In this document: positions 1 to 8,397 of the stretch, one piece after another
How the letters are laid out: each line of letters opens with the position of its first letter
Numbering within the stretch: position 1 is the stretch's first letter
Origin: Promicromonospora soli
GTDB lineage: Bacteria; Actinomycetota; Actinomycetes; Actinomycetales; Cellulomonadaceae
Reading direction: 5' to 3'
NCBI RefSeq assembly: GCF_014653785.1
Contig: NZ_BNAS01000005.1
Span: 54,409-118,408, forward strand
DNA: 64,000 nucleotides
Notes under the pieces: model-generated
What the model was told of the DNA's origin: nothing
Seen by the model: only the letters and a program-made list of their open reading frames with translations
Databases searched by the model: none
Made by a program: the position numbers and the translations under genes

Positions 1-173
1 GGTTCGGGCTCGTCCGCGTCGACTACGAGACCCAGGAGCGTACTGTGAAGGCGTCGGGCCGCTGGTACGGTCAAGTCGCGCGGGCCAATGCCGTTCCGGA
101 CCGATCGGCGACGACCCCGCAGCCGCAACCCAGTGGCAACAACGGCGGAGACAAGGCGGTTCCCCAGGCGTGA
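1..173 (+). CDS. GH1 beta-glucosidase, C-terminal fragment
   Basis: Only the last 56 codons lie in the window; the reading frame starts at base 3. The text FGLVRVDYETQERTVKASGR followed by WYGQVARAN is the typical C-terminal signature of glycoside hydrolase family 1, in which the last beta-strand and helix of the barrel precede a short tail. A 25-residue Ser/Pro/Gln/Asn-rich tail follows the domain. Family GH1 enzymes cleave terminal beta-linked glucose or galactose from oligosaccharides, usually in the cytoplasm. The stop codon TGA (171-173) overlaps the GTG start of the LacI-type gene by three bases, so enzyme and regulator are probably cotranscribed and translationally coupled. The substrate cannot be judged from this fragment. 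Confidence 0.85.
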   Translation, partial: FGLVRVDYETQERTVKASGRWYGQVARANAVPDRSATTPQPQPSGNNGGDKAVPQA

Positions 174-1195
174 CGCTCTCAGACGCACCCACCCTGGATG
201 ACGTGGCCCAGGCGGCCGGGGTATCCCGGTCGACCGCGTCGCGCGCCATCAACGGTGGTCTGCGCGTCTCCCCCGAGGCGCAGGCGGCGGTGGACGACGC
301 CGTCGCCCGCCTCGGGTACGCCCCGAACCGCGCCGCCCGGTCGCTGGTGACCCGGCGGACCGACTCGATAGCCCTCGTGGTGCCCGAGCCGAACCAGCGC
401 ATCCTGACCGACCCGTTCCTCAGCGGCACCCTCGCGGGCGTCAGCGAGGGGCTGTCCGGGACGGACCTCCAGCTCGTGCTGCTGCTCGCCCGGCCGGGCG
501 AGCAGCGCGGACGCGTGGGGCGCTACCTGCGCAGCGGCCACGTGGACGGCGTCATCGTGGCCTCGCACCACCGCGGCGACCAGCTCGAGACGGAGCTCGG
601 GTGGGCGCTGCTGCCCGCCGTCTTCGTGGGGCGCCTGTTCGAGCCGGTCCCTGAGGCCTCCCGCGGCCTGCGCTACGTGGACGTCGACAACGTCACGGGC
701 GGACGCATCGCCACCCAGCGGATGATCGACCGGGGGCGCCGGCGCATCGGCACCATCACCGGTCCCCTCGACATGCCCGTCGGCGTGGACCGGATGATGG
801 GCTGGCGGGATGCGCTGCGCGACGCAGGTCTGCCGTACGACGCGATAGTCGAGGGTGACTTCACCTCCGCCGGCGGTGTCGTCGCGGCCGCCCGGCTCCT
901 GGACGAGCACCCGGACCTGGACGGCATCTTCGCCGCCTCGGACCTGATGGCCGAGGCCACCCTGCGCGTGCTCGCCGAACGCGGCCGGTCCGTGCCGGGC
1001 GACGTCTCGGTGGTCGGGTTCGACGACCTCGGCATCGCCGAGACCACCACACCCCGGCTGACCACCGTGCACAACCCCGTGGTGCAGATGGTCGGCGCGG
1101 CGACGAGCATGCTCGTGGACCTCGTCGCCGGCCGCCCGGTACGCGAAGAACGCCGGATCTTCGCCCCCCGCCTGGTCGAGGGCGACTCCGCCTGA
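170..1195 (+). CDS. LacI family transcriptional regulator
   Basis: A 341-residue sugar-responsive DNA-binding repressor. Residues 8-60 form the LacI helix-turn-helix and hinge (TLDDVAQAAGVSRSTASRAI, then LGYAPNRAARSLVTRR). Residues 65-335 are a periplasmic-binding-protein-like effector domain with the usual GFDDLGIAETTTPRLTTV segment near the end. The length is normal for the family. The GTG start at 170 sits inside the preceding GH1 stop codon (GTGA), so no separate ribosome-binding site is needed. Position behind a beta-glucosidase suggests it is the CebR/BglR-like repressor of that sugar operon. The effector (perhaps cellobiose or glucose) is inferred from context only. Confidence 0.93.
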   Translation: MTLSDAPTLDDVAQAAGVSRSTASRAINGGLRVSPEAQAAVDDAVARLGYAPNRAARSLVTRRTDSIALVVPEPNQRILTDPFLSGTLAGVSEGLSGTDLQLVLLLARPGEQRGRVGRYLRSGHVDGVIVASHHRGDQLETELGWALLPAVFVGRLFEPVPEASRGLRYVDVDNVTGGRIATQRMIDRGRRRIGTITGPLDMPVGVDRMMGWRDALRDAGLPYDAIVEGDFTSAGGVVAAARLLDEHPDLDGIFAASDLMAEATLRVLAERGRSVPGDVSVVGFDDLGIAETTTPRLTTVHNPVVQMVGAATSMLVDLVAGRPVREERRIFAPRLVEGDSA

Positions 1196-1210
1196 CCTAA
1201 CCCTGCCGGG

Positions 1211-4200
1211 CTACGCGGTGCGGAGGTGGCCGTAGCGGTGCATCGTGCGGCTCACCGCCTGCTCGCGGAGCATCGTGAGCAGCTCGCGGCGCCCGCTCGC
1301 CAGCACCGGGCCGTCGAGCACGGTCACCGAGCCGAGGCGGCTCGCCGCGGCGTCGCGCAGGCCCGGGGCCTCGCCCACCACCCGGATCCGGCCGGTCACC
1401 TTGCCGTCGGCGAGGGCGTCGGCGAACGCCTCGTCCGTCGTCTCCTGCCCGACGACGGTCGCGGCCACTCCCGCACGCGCGGCGGCCGCCAGCACCCGCT
1501 GTACCTCGACGTCCTGCGCGCCGGCGCCGACGCGCACTGTGATGCCCGGTACGGGCCGGTAGCGGAACACGTTCGACTCGACGCCGAGCGCCGACGGGTC
1601 GTGCTCCTGCGAGAACTCGGTGACCCACGCGCGGTCGTCGTCGGCCCGGGCCCAGGCGAGCCAGCCCGCCGGGTCCGCGGTGCGCGACGGCACGTCGGGC
1701 GCGTCCTCCCACCGGCCGAGCTGCGCCACGTAGTTGGGCCCGCCGGCCTTCGCACCGGAGCCCACCACCGAGGCCTTCCAGCCGCCGAACGGCTGCCGCT
1801 GCACGATCGCGCCGGTGATGTGCCGGTTCACGTACGCGTTGCCGACCTCGACCCGGTCGAGCCAGTGCTCCACCTCGGCGTCGTCCAGGGAGTGGATGCC
1901 GCCGGTGAGGCCGAACGAGACGGCGTTCTGCAGCTCCAGCGCCTCCTCCAGCGTGCGCGCCGTCATGATGCCCAGCACCGGGCCGAAGCACTCGGTGAGG
2001 TGGAAGAACGAGCCGGGGCGGACGCCGTCGCGCACGCCCGGGGTCCACAGGCGGCCGCGGCCCAGGCCCGCCTCGCGCGCCGCCGCGTCGAGGCGGTGCG
2101 GCCGCACGAGCCAGGTCTCGCCCGGCTCCAGCGTGGTCAGTGCCCGCAGCAGCTTGCCCTGCGCCGGCTCGGTGAGCGGGCCCATCACGGTTGCCAGATC
2201 GGTGGCGGGCCCGACGGCGAGCGACGACACGGCGTCGACCAGCTGCCGGCGGAACCGCTCCCCCGTCGCGGTGCGCGGGTCGCCCACCGAGCCCACGAGG
2301 ATGACGAGCGACGCCGCCGAGCACTTCTGCCCCGCATGCCCGAACGCGGAGCGCACCACGTCCGCGACGGCCAGGTCGAGGTCCGCCGACGGCGTCACGA
2401 CTATCGCGTTCTTGCCGGACGTCTCCGCGAGCACCGGCAGCTCGGGCCGCCAGGACGCGAACATCTCGGCGGTCTCGATGGCGCCCGTCAGGATCACGCG
2501 GGACACGCCGTCGTGCGTCACGAGCCGGCGGCCGAGGTCGCCGTCGGGCACGCGGACGAACTGGGCGACGTCGCGCGCGAGCGCCGAGTCCAGACCGATC
2601 TCCGGCGCCACCTCGTCGAGCGCCGCGTGCACGGCCTCGACGGCGATCTCGAGGCAGCGCGGGGTGGGCGGTGCGGGCTTCGCGATCACCGCGGAACCGG
2701 ACGCCAGGCCCGCGAGCACGCCGCCCACGGGGATCGCGACGGGGAAGTTCCACGGCGGGGTGACCAGGGTGACGCCGTCGGGCGTGAAGCGGGCGCCCGT
2801 CCAGGCCTCCGACGTCGGGTCGAGCGCCTCGGCGGCCTGCGCGTAGTAGGCGGCGAAGTCCACGGCCTCGCTGACCTCGGGGTCCGCCTCGGCGACGGTC
2901 TTTCCGGCCTCGTGCACCATCGCGGCGACGAGGTCGGTGCGTGCGGCCTCGAGGTGCTTGGCCGCCGCGCGCAGCACGCGGCCGCGGTCGGTCGGGTCCA
3001 CCTTGGCCCACGCGGTGCCCGCGCGGCGGGCGAGCGCGACGACGTCGTCCACCTGGGCCGACGTCGACAGCGGCTCCGCGAGCGCCGGGACGTACCCGGA
3101 CCGCTTGCTCGTGACCTGCTTCGCCCAGTCGCGGTGGGCGGCGACGGCGGGGTCGGTGTCGGCGGCGTTGCGGAACGGTCCGGTCACCGGCTGGGGCGCG
3201 GGGCGCGGAAGGCGGCGCGGGGTGACGTCGTCGGGCGAGTAGTGAACGCCACTGGTGACGGACGCGCGGAACGCGGCCTCCTGCCGGTCCATGGGCGAGC
3301 CGCCACCGCTGGTCGAGCTTGTCGAGACCGCGGTTTCGACAGGCTCAACCCCCGAAGGGGCGAACGCCGCGTGCAGGAAGTTCTGCTCCGCCGCGTTCTC
3401 CTCCAGGCGACGCACGAGGTAGGAGATCGCGACGTCGAAGTCCTCGTCGCGCACCACCGGCGTGTAGAGCACCACCCGGCCGTGGTCCTTGGCGACCTCG
3501 TCCCGGACGGCGGCGGCCTCCGTCGGTGCCATGCCCTGGAGCATCTCGATGTCGAGCGCCTCGGAGACACCGCGCGCCCGGCCGAGCAGGATCGCGAGCG
3601 CCACGTGGAACAGGTTGTGCGACGCCGCGCCGATGCGGACCGCCTGCGCGCGCTCGGGGCGCAGCGCGTGGTCGAGCATGCGCACGTAGTTGGCGTCGAC
3701 GTCGGCCTTGGACGTGTACGGCGCCTGGGGCCAGTCGTGCAGGGTGGCCTCGACGTGCTCCATCGCGAGGTTCGCGCCCTTCACGATGCGCACCTTGATG
3801 CGTGCGCCGCCGTCGGCGACCCGCAACGCGCCGAACTCGGTGAGGCCGTCCAGGGCGCCCAGCGCGTCCGGCAGGTAGGCCTGCAGGACGATGCCGGCCT
3901 CGAGGTCGCGGAACTCCTCGCGGCTCAGGATCTCGGTGAACACCGCGGTCGTCAGGGCGAGGTCGCGGTACTCCTCCATGTCGAGGTTGACGAAGACACG
4001 ATGGTCGCGCGCGGCGCGGTACAGCGGCAGCAGGCGCTCGACGACGCGGTCGCGGGAGCCCTCGAGGTCCCACGTGACCAGCTGCGCGGCCACGCTGGAG
4101 ACCTTGATCGACACGTAGTCGACATCCGCGCGCTCCACCAGCGCGATCGTGCGGGCCAGGCGGCCGGCGGCCTCCTCCTCGCCGAGGACCGCCTCGCCGA

Positions 4201-4846
4201 GGAGGTTCACGTTGAGGGTGTAACCCTCGGCCCGGGTGCGGGCGAGGTGGGCCGTGAGCCCGGCGCCGGCGTCGGCCACGAGGTGACCCACGAGCTGACG
4301 GAGGCGGGCGCGGGCGGCCGGGACCACGATGCCCGGGAACACCGGGGCAGCCAGGGCGCCGGCGCGGAACAGGGCGCGGTCAACCGGGCTGAGGAAGGTG
4401 GCGCTGCCGGCCCTCTTGCCGAGGCGGGCCAGGGCCTTGGCGGCGACCTGGGTGTCCTGCGGGCGGGCGACATCGTCGACGAACCCGACTGCGAGCTCCA
4501 GGCCTGCCGGGTCGGACACGAGGGCGCCCAGGGCGGCAGATGCGCGGGCGACAGCCTTGTCGGTCCTGGAGCCGGTGGTCGCGGCTTGGCGGCTCTCGCC
4601 GTCGCCGGCCGTGCCGATGGCGGTGCCGATCCAGGTCCGGGCGAGGGCTACGGCGTCCTCGACCAGGGTGTCGGCGGCTGGCTGTGCGGGCGGCTCGGTC
4701 GGAGCTGGCCCCGGGGTCCCCGCGGAGTTCCGCAGCGAAGCAAGGACTTCGTGGGGTGGGGGCGGAACAGCGCTGTCCAGTGCGCCTGCGCCCCCGGTCG
4801 GGACATCGGCGGAGGCGGCGCTCCCGCGCCGGGCAGAGGTCTTCAT
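1211..4846 (-). CDS. putA: Bifunctional proline dehydrogenase / L-glutamate gamma-semialdehyde dehydrogenase
   Basis: A PutA-type enzyme of about 1,211 residues that oxidises proline to glutamate in two steps. Roughly residues 125-490 are the FAD-dependent proline dehydrogenase barrel (DVDYVSIKVSSVAAQ, VNLDMEEYRDLALT, RIKVRIVKGANLAMEHVEA, SHNLFHVALA). Roughly residues 570-1060 are the NAD-dependent aldehyde dehydrogenase, with TPPWNFPVAIP, ETSGKNA and the catalytic cysteine in GHAGQKCSAAS. The linker near residues 500-517 is encoded by a dispersed palindromic repeat (see the repeat at 3311-3350). Start: ATG at 4846 is preferred; an upstream in-frame GTG at 4861 is the alternative, and neither has a clear Shine-Dalgarno. 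A PAS/AraC regulator is divergent and may control it. There is no N-terminal DNA-binding domain of the enterobacterial PutA kind. Confidence 0.95.
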   Translation of the reverse strand: MKTSARRGSAASADVPTGGAGALDSAVPPPPHEVLASLRNSAGTPGPAPTEPPAQPAADTLVEDAVALARTWIGTAIGTAGDGESRQAATTGSRTDKAVARASAALGALVSDPAGLELAVGFVDDVARPQDTQVAAKALARLGKRAGSATFLSPVDRALFRAGALAAPVFPGIVVPAARARLRQLVGHLVADAGAGLTAHLARTRAEGYTLNVNLLGEAVLGEEEAAGRLARTIALVERADVDYVSIKVSSVAAQLVTWDLEGSRDRVVERLLPLYRAARDHRVFVNLDMEEYRDLALTTAVFTEILSREEFRDLEAGIVLQAYLPDALGALDGLTEFGALRVADGGARIKVRIVKGANLAMEHVEATLHDWPQAPYTSKADVDANYVRMLDHALRPERAQAVRIGAASHNLFHVALAILLGRARGVSEALDIEMLQGMAPTEAAAVRDEVAKDHGRVVLYTPVVRDEDFDVAISYLVRRLEENAAEQNFLHAAFAPSGVEPVETAVSTSSTSGGGSPMDRQEAAFRASVTSGVHYSPDDVTPRRLPRPAPQPVTGPFRNAADTDPAVAAHRDWAKQVTSKRSGYVPALAEPLSTSAQVDDVVALARRAGTAWAKVDPTDRGRVLRAAAKHLEAARTDLVAAMVHEAGKTVAEADPEVSEAVDFAAYYAQAAEALDPTSEAWTGARFTPDGVTLVTPPWNFPVAIPVGGVLAGLASGSAVIAKPAPPTPRCLEIAVEAVHAALDEVAPEIGLDSALARDVAQFVRVPDGDLGRRLVTHDGVSRVILTGAIETAEMFASWRPELPVLAETSGKNAIVVTPSADLDLAVADVVRSAFGHAGQKCSAASLVILVGSVGDPRTATGERFRRQLVDAVSSLAVGPATDLATVMGPLTEPAQGKLLRALTTLEPGETWLVRPHRLDAAAREAGLGRGRLWTPGVRDGVRPGSFFHLTECFGPVLGIMTARTLEEALELQNAVSFGLTGGIHSLDDAEVEHWLDRVEVGNAYVNRHITGAIVQRQPFGGWKASVVGSGAKAGGPNYVAQLGRWEDAPDVPSRTADPAGWLAWARADDDRAWVTEFSQEHDPSALGVESNVFRYRPVPGITVRVGAGAQDVEVQRVLAAAARAGVAATVVGQETTDEAFADALADGKVTGRIRVVGEAPGLRDAAASRLGSVTVLDGPVLASGRRELLTMLREQAVSRTMHRYGHLRTA
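3311..3350. repeat. Dispersed repeat A, copy 1 (inside putA)
   Basis: Inverted-repeat element starting GGTCGAGCTTGTCGAGACC and ending GGTTTCGACAGGCTCAACC. It lies in the putA linker and is translated in frame as VEPVET...STSSTS. Copies or half-copies occur at 10443, 31261 and 61210. The arms pair with a few mismatches. Confidence 0.8.
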
Positions 4847-4965
4847 GACACCAGGGTGCACCCGGTGCCGGTTGCATGTATTGGCAGGATCACTCGGTAT
4901 CCGCGCCGGTTTCGGCCAAGAGGTGGCGCTGCTGGGCGCCGTGCTCCGCGTAGCATCGGGACCTG

Positions 4966-5730
4966 ATGAGCAACCCGCCGAACGGCGCCGCTCGGCCTGA
5001 GGCGAAGGCCTTGCTGGCCGCCCTGCACCCCGCCATGGTCGCCCTCATGGACGAGCTGTCCGGAGTCATGTTCTGTGCCAAGGACGCCGACGGCCGGTAC
5101 GTGCTCGTGAACCAGGTCTTCGTTGGGCGCACGCGGGAGCGGTCGCGGCGCGACGTGATCGGCAGACGGGCTTCCGACCTGTTCGTCCCGGAGCTGGCCG
5201 AACGCTACGAGAGCCAGGACGCCCGGGTCCGCGCAACGGAGAAGCCGCTGCGGGGCGAGCTCGAGCTGATCCGGCACGTCGGCGGGGCGCCCGGCTGGTT
5301 CCTGACCTCGAAGTTCCCCCTGCATGACGAGGCCGGCGCCTACGTGGGGCTCGTCTCCGTGTCACAGGACCTGCGGTCCGGCGACGCCGACGACGCGACG
5401 ATCCAGGCCATGGCCCGCCTGCGCGCCGACATCGAGGACCGGCTGGAACGCGGAGAGGTGCCGTCCGTGGCCGACCTGGCTGCCCTCGCCGGCTGCAGCC
5501 CCGCGTCCCTGGACCGACGGGTGCGCCGGGTCTTCGGGCTCTCCCCGCGGCAGCTCGTGCTGCGGCTGCGGGTCGACCGGGCAGCACACCTCCTCACGTC
5601 GAGCACGGTGCCGCTCGCGGATGTCGCCACCGCCGCGGGCTTCTACGACCAGCCGTCGTTCACGCGCACGTTCGCGCGGCTGACCGGCGAGACGCCGTCG
5701 TCGTTCCGGAGCCGCTCGAGGCGCGCGTGA
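4966..5730 (+). CDS. PAS-domain AraC-type transcriptional regulator
   Basis: A 254-residue regulator. Residues about 28-125 resemble a PAS sensor fold (SGVMFCAKDADGRYVLVNQV, GRRASDLFVPELAERY, then a PAC-like SVSQDLR). Residues about 150-252 are an AraC/XylS double helix-turn-helix (PSVADLAALAGCSPASLDRR, ADVATAAGFYDQPSFTRTFA). It is transcribed divergently from putA across a gap of about 120 bp, a common arrangement for a catabolic activator, so proline or glutamate metabolism is a reasonable inferred target. The ATG at 4966 is the only start before the PAS domain. The ligand is unknown; the PAS part shows no obvious haem or flavin signature. Confidence 0.88.
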   Translation: MSNPPNGAARPEAKALLAALHPAMVALMDELSGVMFCAKDADGRYVLVNQVFVGRTRERSRRDVIGRRASDLFVPELAERYESQDARVRATEKPLRGELELIRHVGGAPGWFLTSKFPLHDEAGAYVGLVSVSQDLRSGDADDATIQAMARLRADIEDRLERGEVPSVADLAALAGCSPASLDRRVRRVFGLSPRQLVLRLRVDRAAHLLTSSTVPLADVATAAGFYDQPSFTRTFARLTGETPSSFRSRSRRA

Positions 5731-5975
5731 ACGCGTTCCCCCTGGTCCCCCGCTCCAGCCCGCGCCGTGTTCTGGCCGACCTGCTCCCGGGTGCCCGGAA
5801 GCTCACGGAGCGCTGACTTTCCCGCCGCCCCAGCCGGCGGCCGCTTCGCGGGGATCGCAAGATGAGCACCCAGCCCCGTCGAAGCGATACGGTGAGACCG
5901 AGGCGCAAACCCCGCGCCGCGCAACCCGCGCCCCGCTCCCAAGGCGGTAGGCGCCGTTCTCCACGGAGGACCCAC

Positions 5976-7283
5976 GTGACGACGACAACGACGTCCACTC
6001 CCGCATCACCGCCCAGCTTCGCACCGTCCGGATCTCCGGCCGTGGGCTCTGCGCTCGCAACTGCGCACGCGCAGCTCGCCACGGCGGCGGAGATCCTCGG
6101 CTATGACGAAGGCCTCCATCGCATGCTGGCGACCCCCCGCCGTGAGATCCACGTCGCGGTGCCGCTCCGCCGCGACTCGGGCGAGACCGTCCTGTTCCAC
6201 GGTTTCCGTGTGCAGCACAACGTGAGCCTCGGCCCGGGCAAGGGCGGCCTGCGTTACCACCCCTCCGTCGATGTCGACGAGGTGCGGGCGCTGGCCATGT
6301 GGATGACCTGGAAGTGTGCGGTGGTCCACCTGCCGTACGGCGGCGCCAAGGGCGGCGTCGCCATCGATCCGCGCGGCTACTCCCTGGCCGAGCTGGAGCG
6401 CGTGACCCGGCGGTACACGTCGGAGATCATGCCGATGATCGGCCCGGACACCGACATCATGGCGCCTGACATGGGCACCGATGCCCAGACGATGGCCTGG
6501 GTCATGGACACCTACTCGGTCAACCGCGGGTACACGATCCCCGCGGTCGTGACCGGCAAACCGCTGGCGATCGGTGGTTCGCTGGGCCGCGGCACGGCGA
6601 CGTCGGCCGGCATCGTGCACGTCACGAAGGCCGCGCTCGCCGAGTCGGGCGTGCCCCTGGACGAGGTGTCCGTCGCCATCCAGGGCTTCGGCAAGGTCGG
6701 CTCGCACGCGGCGGAGATCTTCGCGGCGCGTGGCGCACGCGTAGCCGCCGTCAGCGACCAGTACGGCGGCATCCGGGCCGACGACGGCCTCGACGTGCCC
6801 CGCCTCCTGGAGCACGTGCGGCGCACCGGCTCGGTCGTGGACTTCCCCGACGCGGACTCGGTGTCCAACACGGAGCTGCTCGCGCTCGACGTCGACGTGC
6901 TCGTTCCGGCCGCGATCGAGGGTGTACTCGACGAGACCACTGCAGGCGACGTCAAGGCCCGCTGGGTGGTCGAGGGCGCCAACGGCCCGACGACCGCGGC
7001 CGGCGACGCCCTGCTCGCGAAGAACGATGTGACCGTGGTCCCGGACGTTCTCGCGAACGCCGGCGGCGTGGTCGTCTCCTACTTCGAATGGGTCCAGGCG
7101 AACCAGACGTACTGGTGGACCGAGCAGGAGATCGCGGACAAGCTGGAGCACCGCATGACCACCGCCTACGCGGAGGTGTCGGCCCTGGCGAAGCGGGAGG
7201 GCCTGTCGCTGCGCGACGCCGCCCTCGTCATCGGGGTCAAGCGGGTCGCAGAGGCGCACCAGATCCGGGGCCTCTACCCCTGA
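5976..7283 (+). CDS. Glu/Leu/Phe/Val dehydrogenase (probable glutamate dehydrogenase)
   Basis: A 435-residue NAD(P)-dependent amino-acid dehydrogenase that interconverts an L-amino acid and its 2-oxo acid plus ammonia. The N-terminal dimerisation/substrate domain carries FHGFRVQHNVSLGPGKGGLR and LPYGGAKGGVAIDP, where the lysine of GGAKGG is the family's catalytic residue. The nucleotide-binding domain has AIQGFGKVGSHAAEIFAARG. The GTG at 5976 is chosen because GGAGGA lies just upstream; the frame stays open further upstream but without family similarity. Length fits hexameric glutamate dehydrogenases. Glutamate rather than leucine is favoured by length but not proved. Nearby putA produces glutamate, so the two could form a proline-to-2-oxoglutarate route. 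Confidence 0.9.
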   Translation: MTTTTTSTPASPPSFAPSGSPAVGSALATAHAQLATAAEILGYDEGLHRMLATPRREIHVAVPLRRDSGETVLFHGFRVQHNVSLGPGKGGLRYHPSVDVDEVRALAMWMTWKCAVVHLPYGGAKGGVAIDPRGYSLAELERVTRRYTSEIMPMIGPDTDIMAPDMGTDAQTMAWVMDTYSVNRGYTIPAVVTGKPLAIGGSLGRGTATSAGIVHVTKAALAESGVPLDEVSVAIQGFGKVGSHAAEIFAARGARVAAVSDQYGGIRADDGLDVPRLLEHVRRTGSVVDFPDADSVSNTELLALDVDVLVPAAIEGVLDETTAGDVKARWVVEGANGPTTAAGDALLAKNDVTVVPDVLANAGGVVVSYFEWVQANQTYWWTEQEIADKLEHRMTTAYAEVSALAKREGLSLRDAALVIGVKRVAEAHQIRGLYP

Positions 7284-7315
7284 CGCGCCGCTGAGACTCT
7301 GGCGAGTCCGCTTCC

Positions 7316-7367
7316 AGAACGACCTGGGGTACCGATTCGACGTCGAATCGGTACCCCAGGTCGTTCT
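7316..7367. terminator. 52-bp perfect palindrome, probable terminator
   Basis: Two 26-bp arms with no spacer, beginning AGAACGACCTGGGG and ending with its exact complement; the centre is TTCGACGTCGAA. It lies 32 bp after the dehydrogenase stop codon. No T-run follows, so a strong hairpin terminator or a recombination/replication palindrome are both possible. Confidence 0.6.
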
Positions 7368-7409
7368 CGGCAGTCCGAGCTTCCGACCGGGCACCTTTAG
7401 GCTCTGTGG

Positions 7410-8321
7410 GTGGACGAACTTGTCGCGCGCCTGCGCGCCGCCGGCTGCGTCTTCGCCGAGGACGAGGCGCGGATCCTGACCGAGGCCGCCGGCGGCGACG
7501 CGGCGCGCCTCGAAGAGCTGGCCGCTGCGCGCGTCGGCGGGTTGCCGCTGGAGCACCTCGTGGGCTGGGCCGAGCTCGACGGCCGCCGCTGGCTCGTGGC
7601 GCCCGGAGTCTTCGTACCGCGGCAACGGTCGGAGCTGCTGGTCCGGGAGGCGGCCGCGCGTGCGGTGCCGGGCTCGCCCGACGGGGCGGGCGTCGAGGCG
7701 GACGGGGACGGCGGCGCCGTACTCCTCGTCGACCTGTGCTGCGGGTGCGGCGCGCTCGGCGGCGCGGTCGCGGCTCGCCTCCTCGCCGCGGGGCACGACG
7801 TCGAGGTGCACGCTGCCGACGTCGACCCGGCAGCCGTGACCTGCGCGCACGAGAACCTCAAGGCGCTGGCCGACGACTCCCCCGACGCTGCTGGCGCACG
7901 AGGTGTGCTCGCTCTGCCGCCACGCTCCACGGGTACCCCGAGGCCCGGCCGGCTCACCGCACACACCTACACCGGTGACCTCGCGGACCCGCTCCCGGCC
8001 GAGGTCTGGGGGCGCGTCGACGTCCTCGTCGCGAACGCGCCGTACGTCCCGACCGCGGCGATCAGCATGATGCCGCCCGAGGCCCGCGAGCACGAGCCGC
8101 ACGTCGCCTTGGACGGCGGGGGCGACGGGCTCGCGATCCTGCGCCGCGTGATCGACCTGGCCCCGAAGCTCCTGCGCCCGGGCGGGCACCTGCTCGTCGA
8201 GACGGGCGAGGGTCAGGTGAGCGCCGCCGTAGGGCACATGACGACCGCCGGGCTGACCACGACTGTCCTGTCCGACGAAGACCTGGGCGCCACGGCCCTG
8301 GCCGCCACCCTCCCGACGTAG
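7410..8321 (+). CDS. PrmC-related protein (glutamine-N5) methyltransferase-like protein
   Basis: A 303-residue class I S-adenosylmethionine methyltransferase of the HemK/PrmC superfamily. The glycine-rich SAM motif is LLVDLCCGCGALGGAVAARL (about residues 107-126) and the acidic post-II position is HAADVDPAAVTCA. The catalytic loop reads VLVANAPYVP where true PrmC/PrmB enzymes have NPPY. That matches a PrmC-related subfamily of unknown substrate rather than the release-factor methylase itself. A 30-residue insertion (residues 155-185) separates the SAM domain strands. The GTG start at 7410 has no clear ribosome-binding site. A repeat B stem-loop follows the stop codon. Confidence 0.82.
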   Translation: MDELVARLRAAGCVFAEDEARILTEAAGGDAARLEELAAARVGGLPLEHLVGWAELDGRRWLVAPGVFVPRQRSELLVREAAARAVPGSPDGAGVEADGDGGAVLLVDLCCGCGALGGAVAARLLAAGHDVEVHAADVDPAAVTCAHENLKALADDSPDAAGARGVLALPPRSTGTPRPGRLTAHTYTGDLADPLPAEVWGRVDVLVANAPYVPTAAISMMPPEAREHEPHVALDGGGDGLAILRRVIDLAPKLLRPGGHLLVETGEGQVSAAVGHMTTAGLTTTVLSDEDLGATALAATLPT

Positions 8322-8326
8322 CCGGC

Positions 8327-8393
8327 TTTGTTGTGGGCGCGATCGTTGCTGCTTCCCGCCCGTTTTAGGCGCAACGGTCACGCCCACAACAAA
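8327..8393. repeat. Dispersed stem-loop repeat B, copy 1
   Basis: Inverted repeat with 23-nt arms (TTTGTTGTGGGCGCGATCG and its near-complement at 8371-8393, two mismatches). It lies between two convergent genes, so it may also act as a bidirectional terminator. Its loop is conserved in copy 2 (46212-46276) when read on the minus strand; a third copy is cut by the window end. Confidence 0.85.
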
Positions 8394-8397
8394 GGGG

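Noticed and set aside
1226..4966. 1,246-codon open frame on the plus strand opposite putA
   Set aside because: Arg/His/Gly-rich translation with no family motifs; a GC-bias antisense shadow of a strongly supported gene.
5862..5975. 38-codon N-terminal extension of the amino-acid dehydrogenase
   Set aside because: GGAGGA and GTG at 5976 mark a better start; the upstream residues are Arg/Pro-rich without family match.
6006..8387. 793-codon minus-strand open frame
   Set aside because: Lies opposite two recognisable enzymes and has no motif; shadow.
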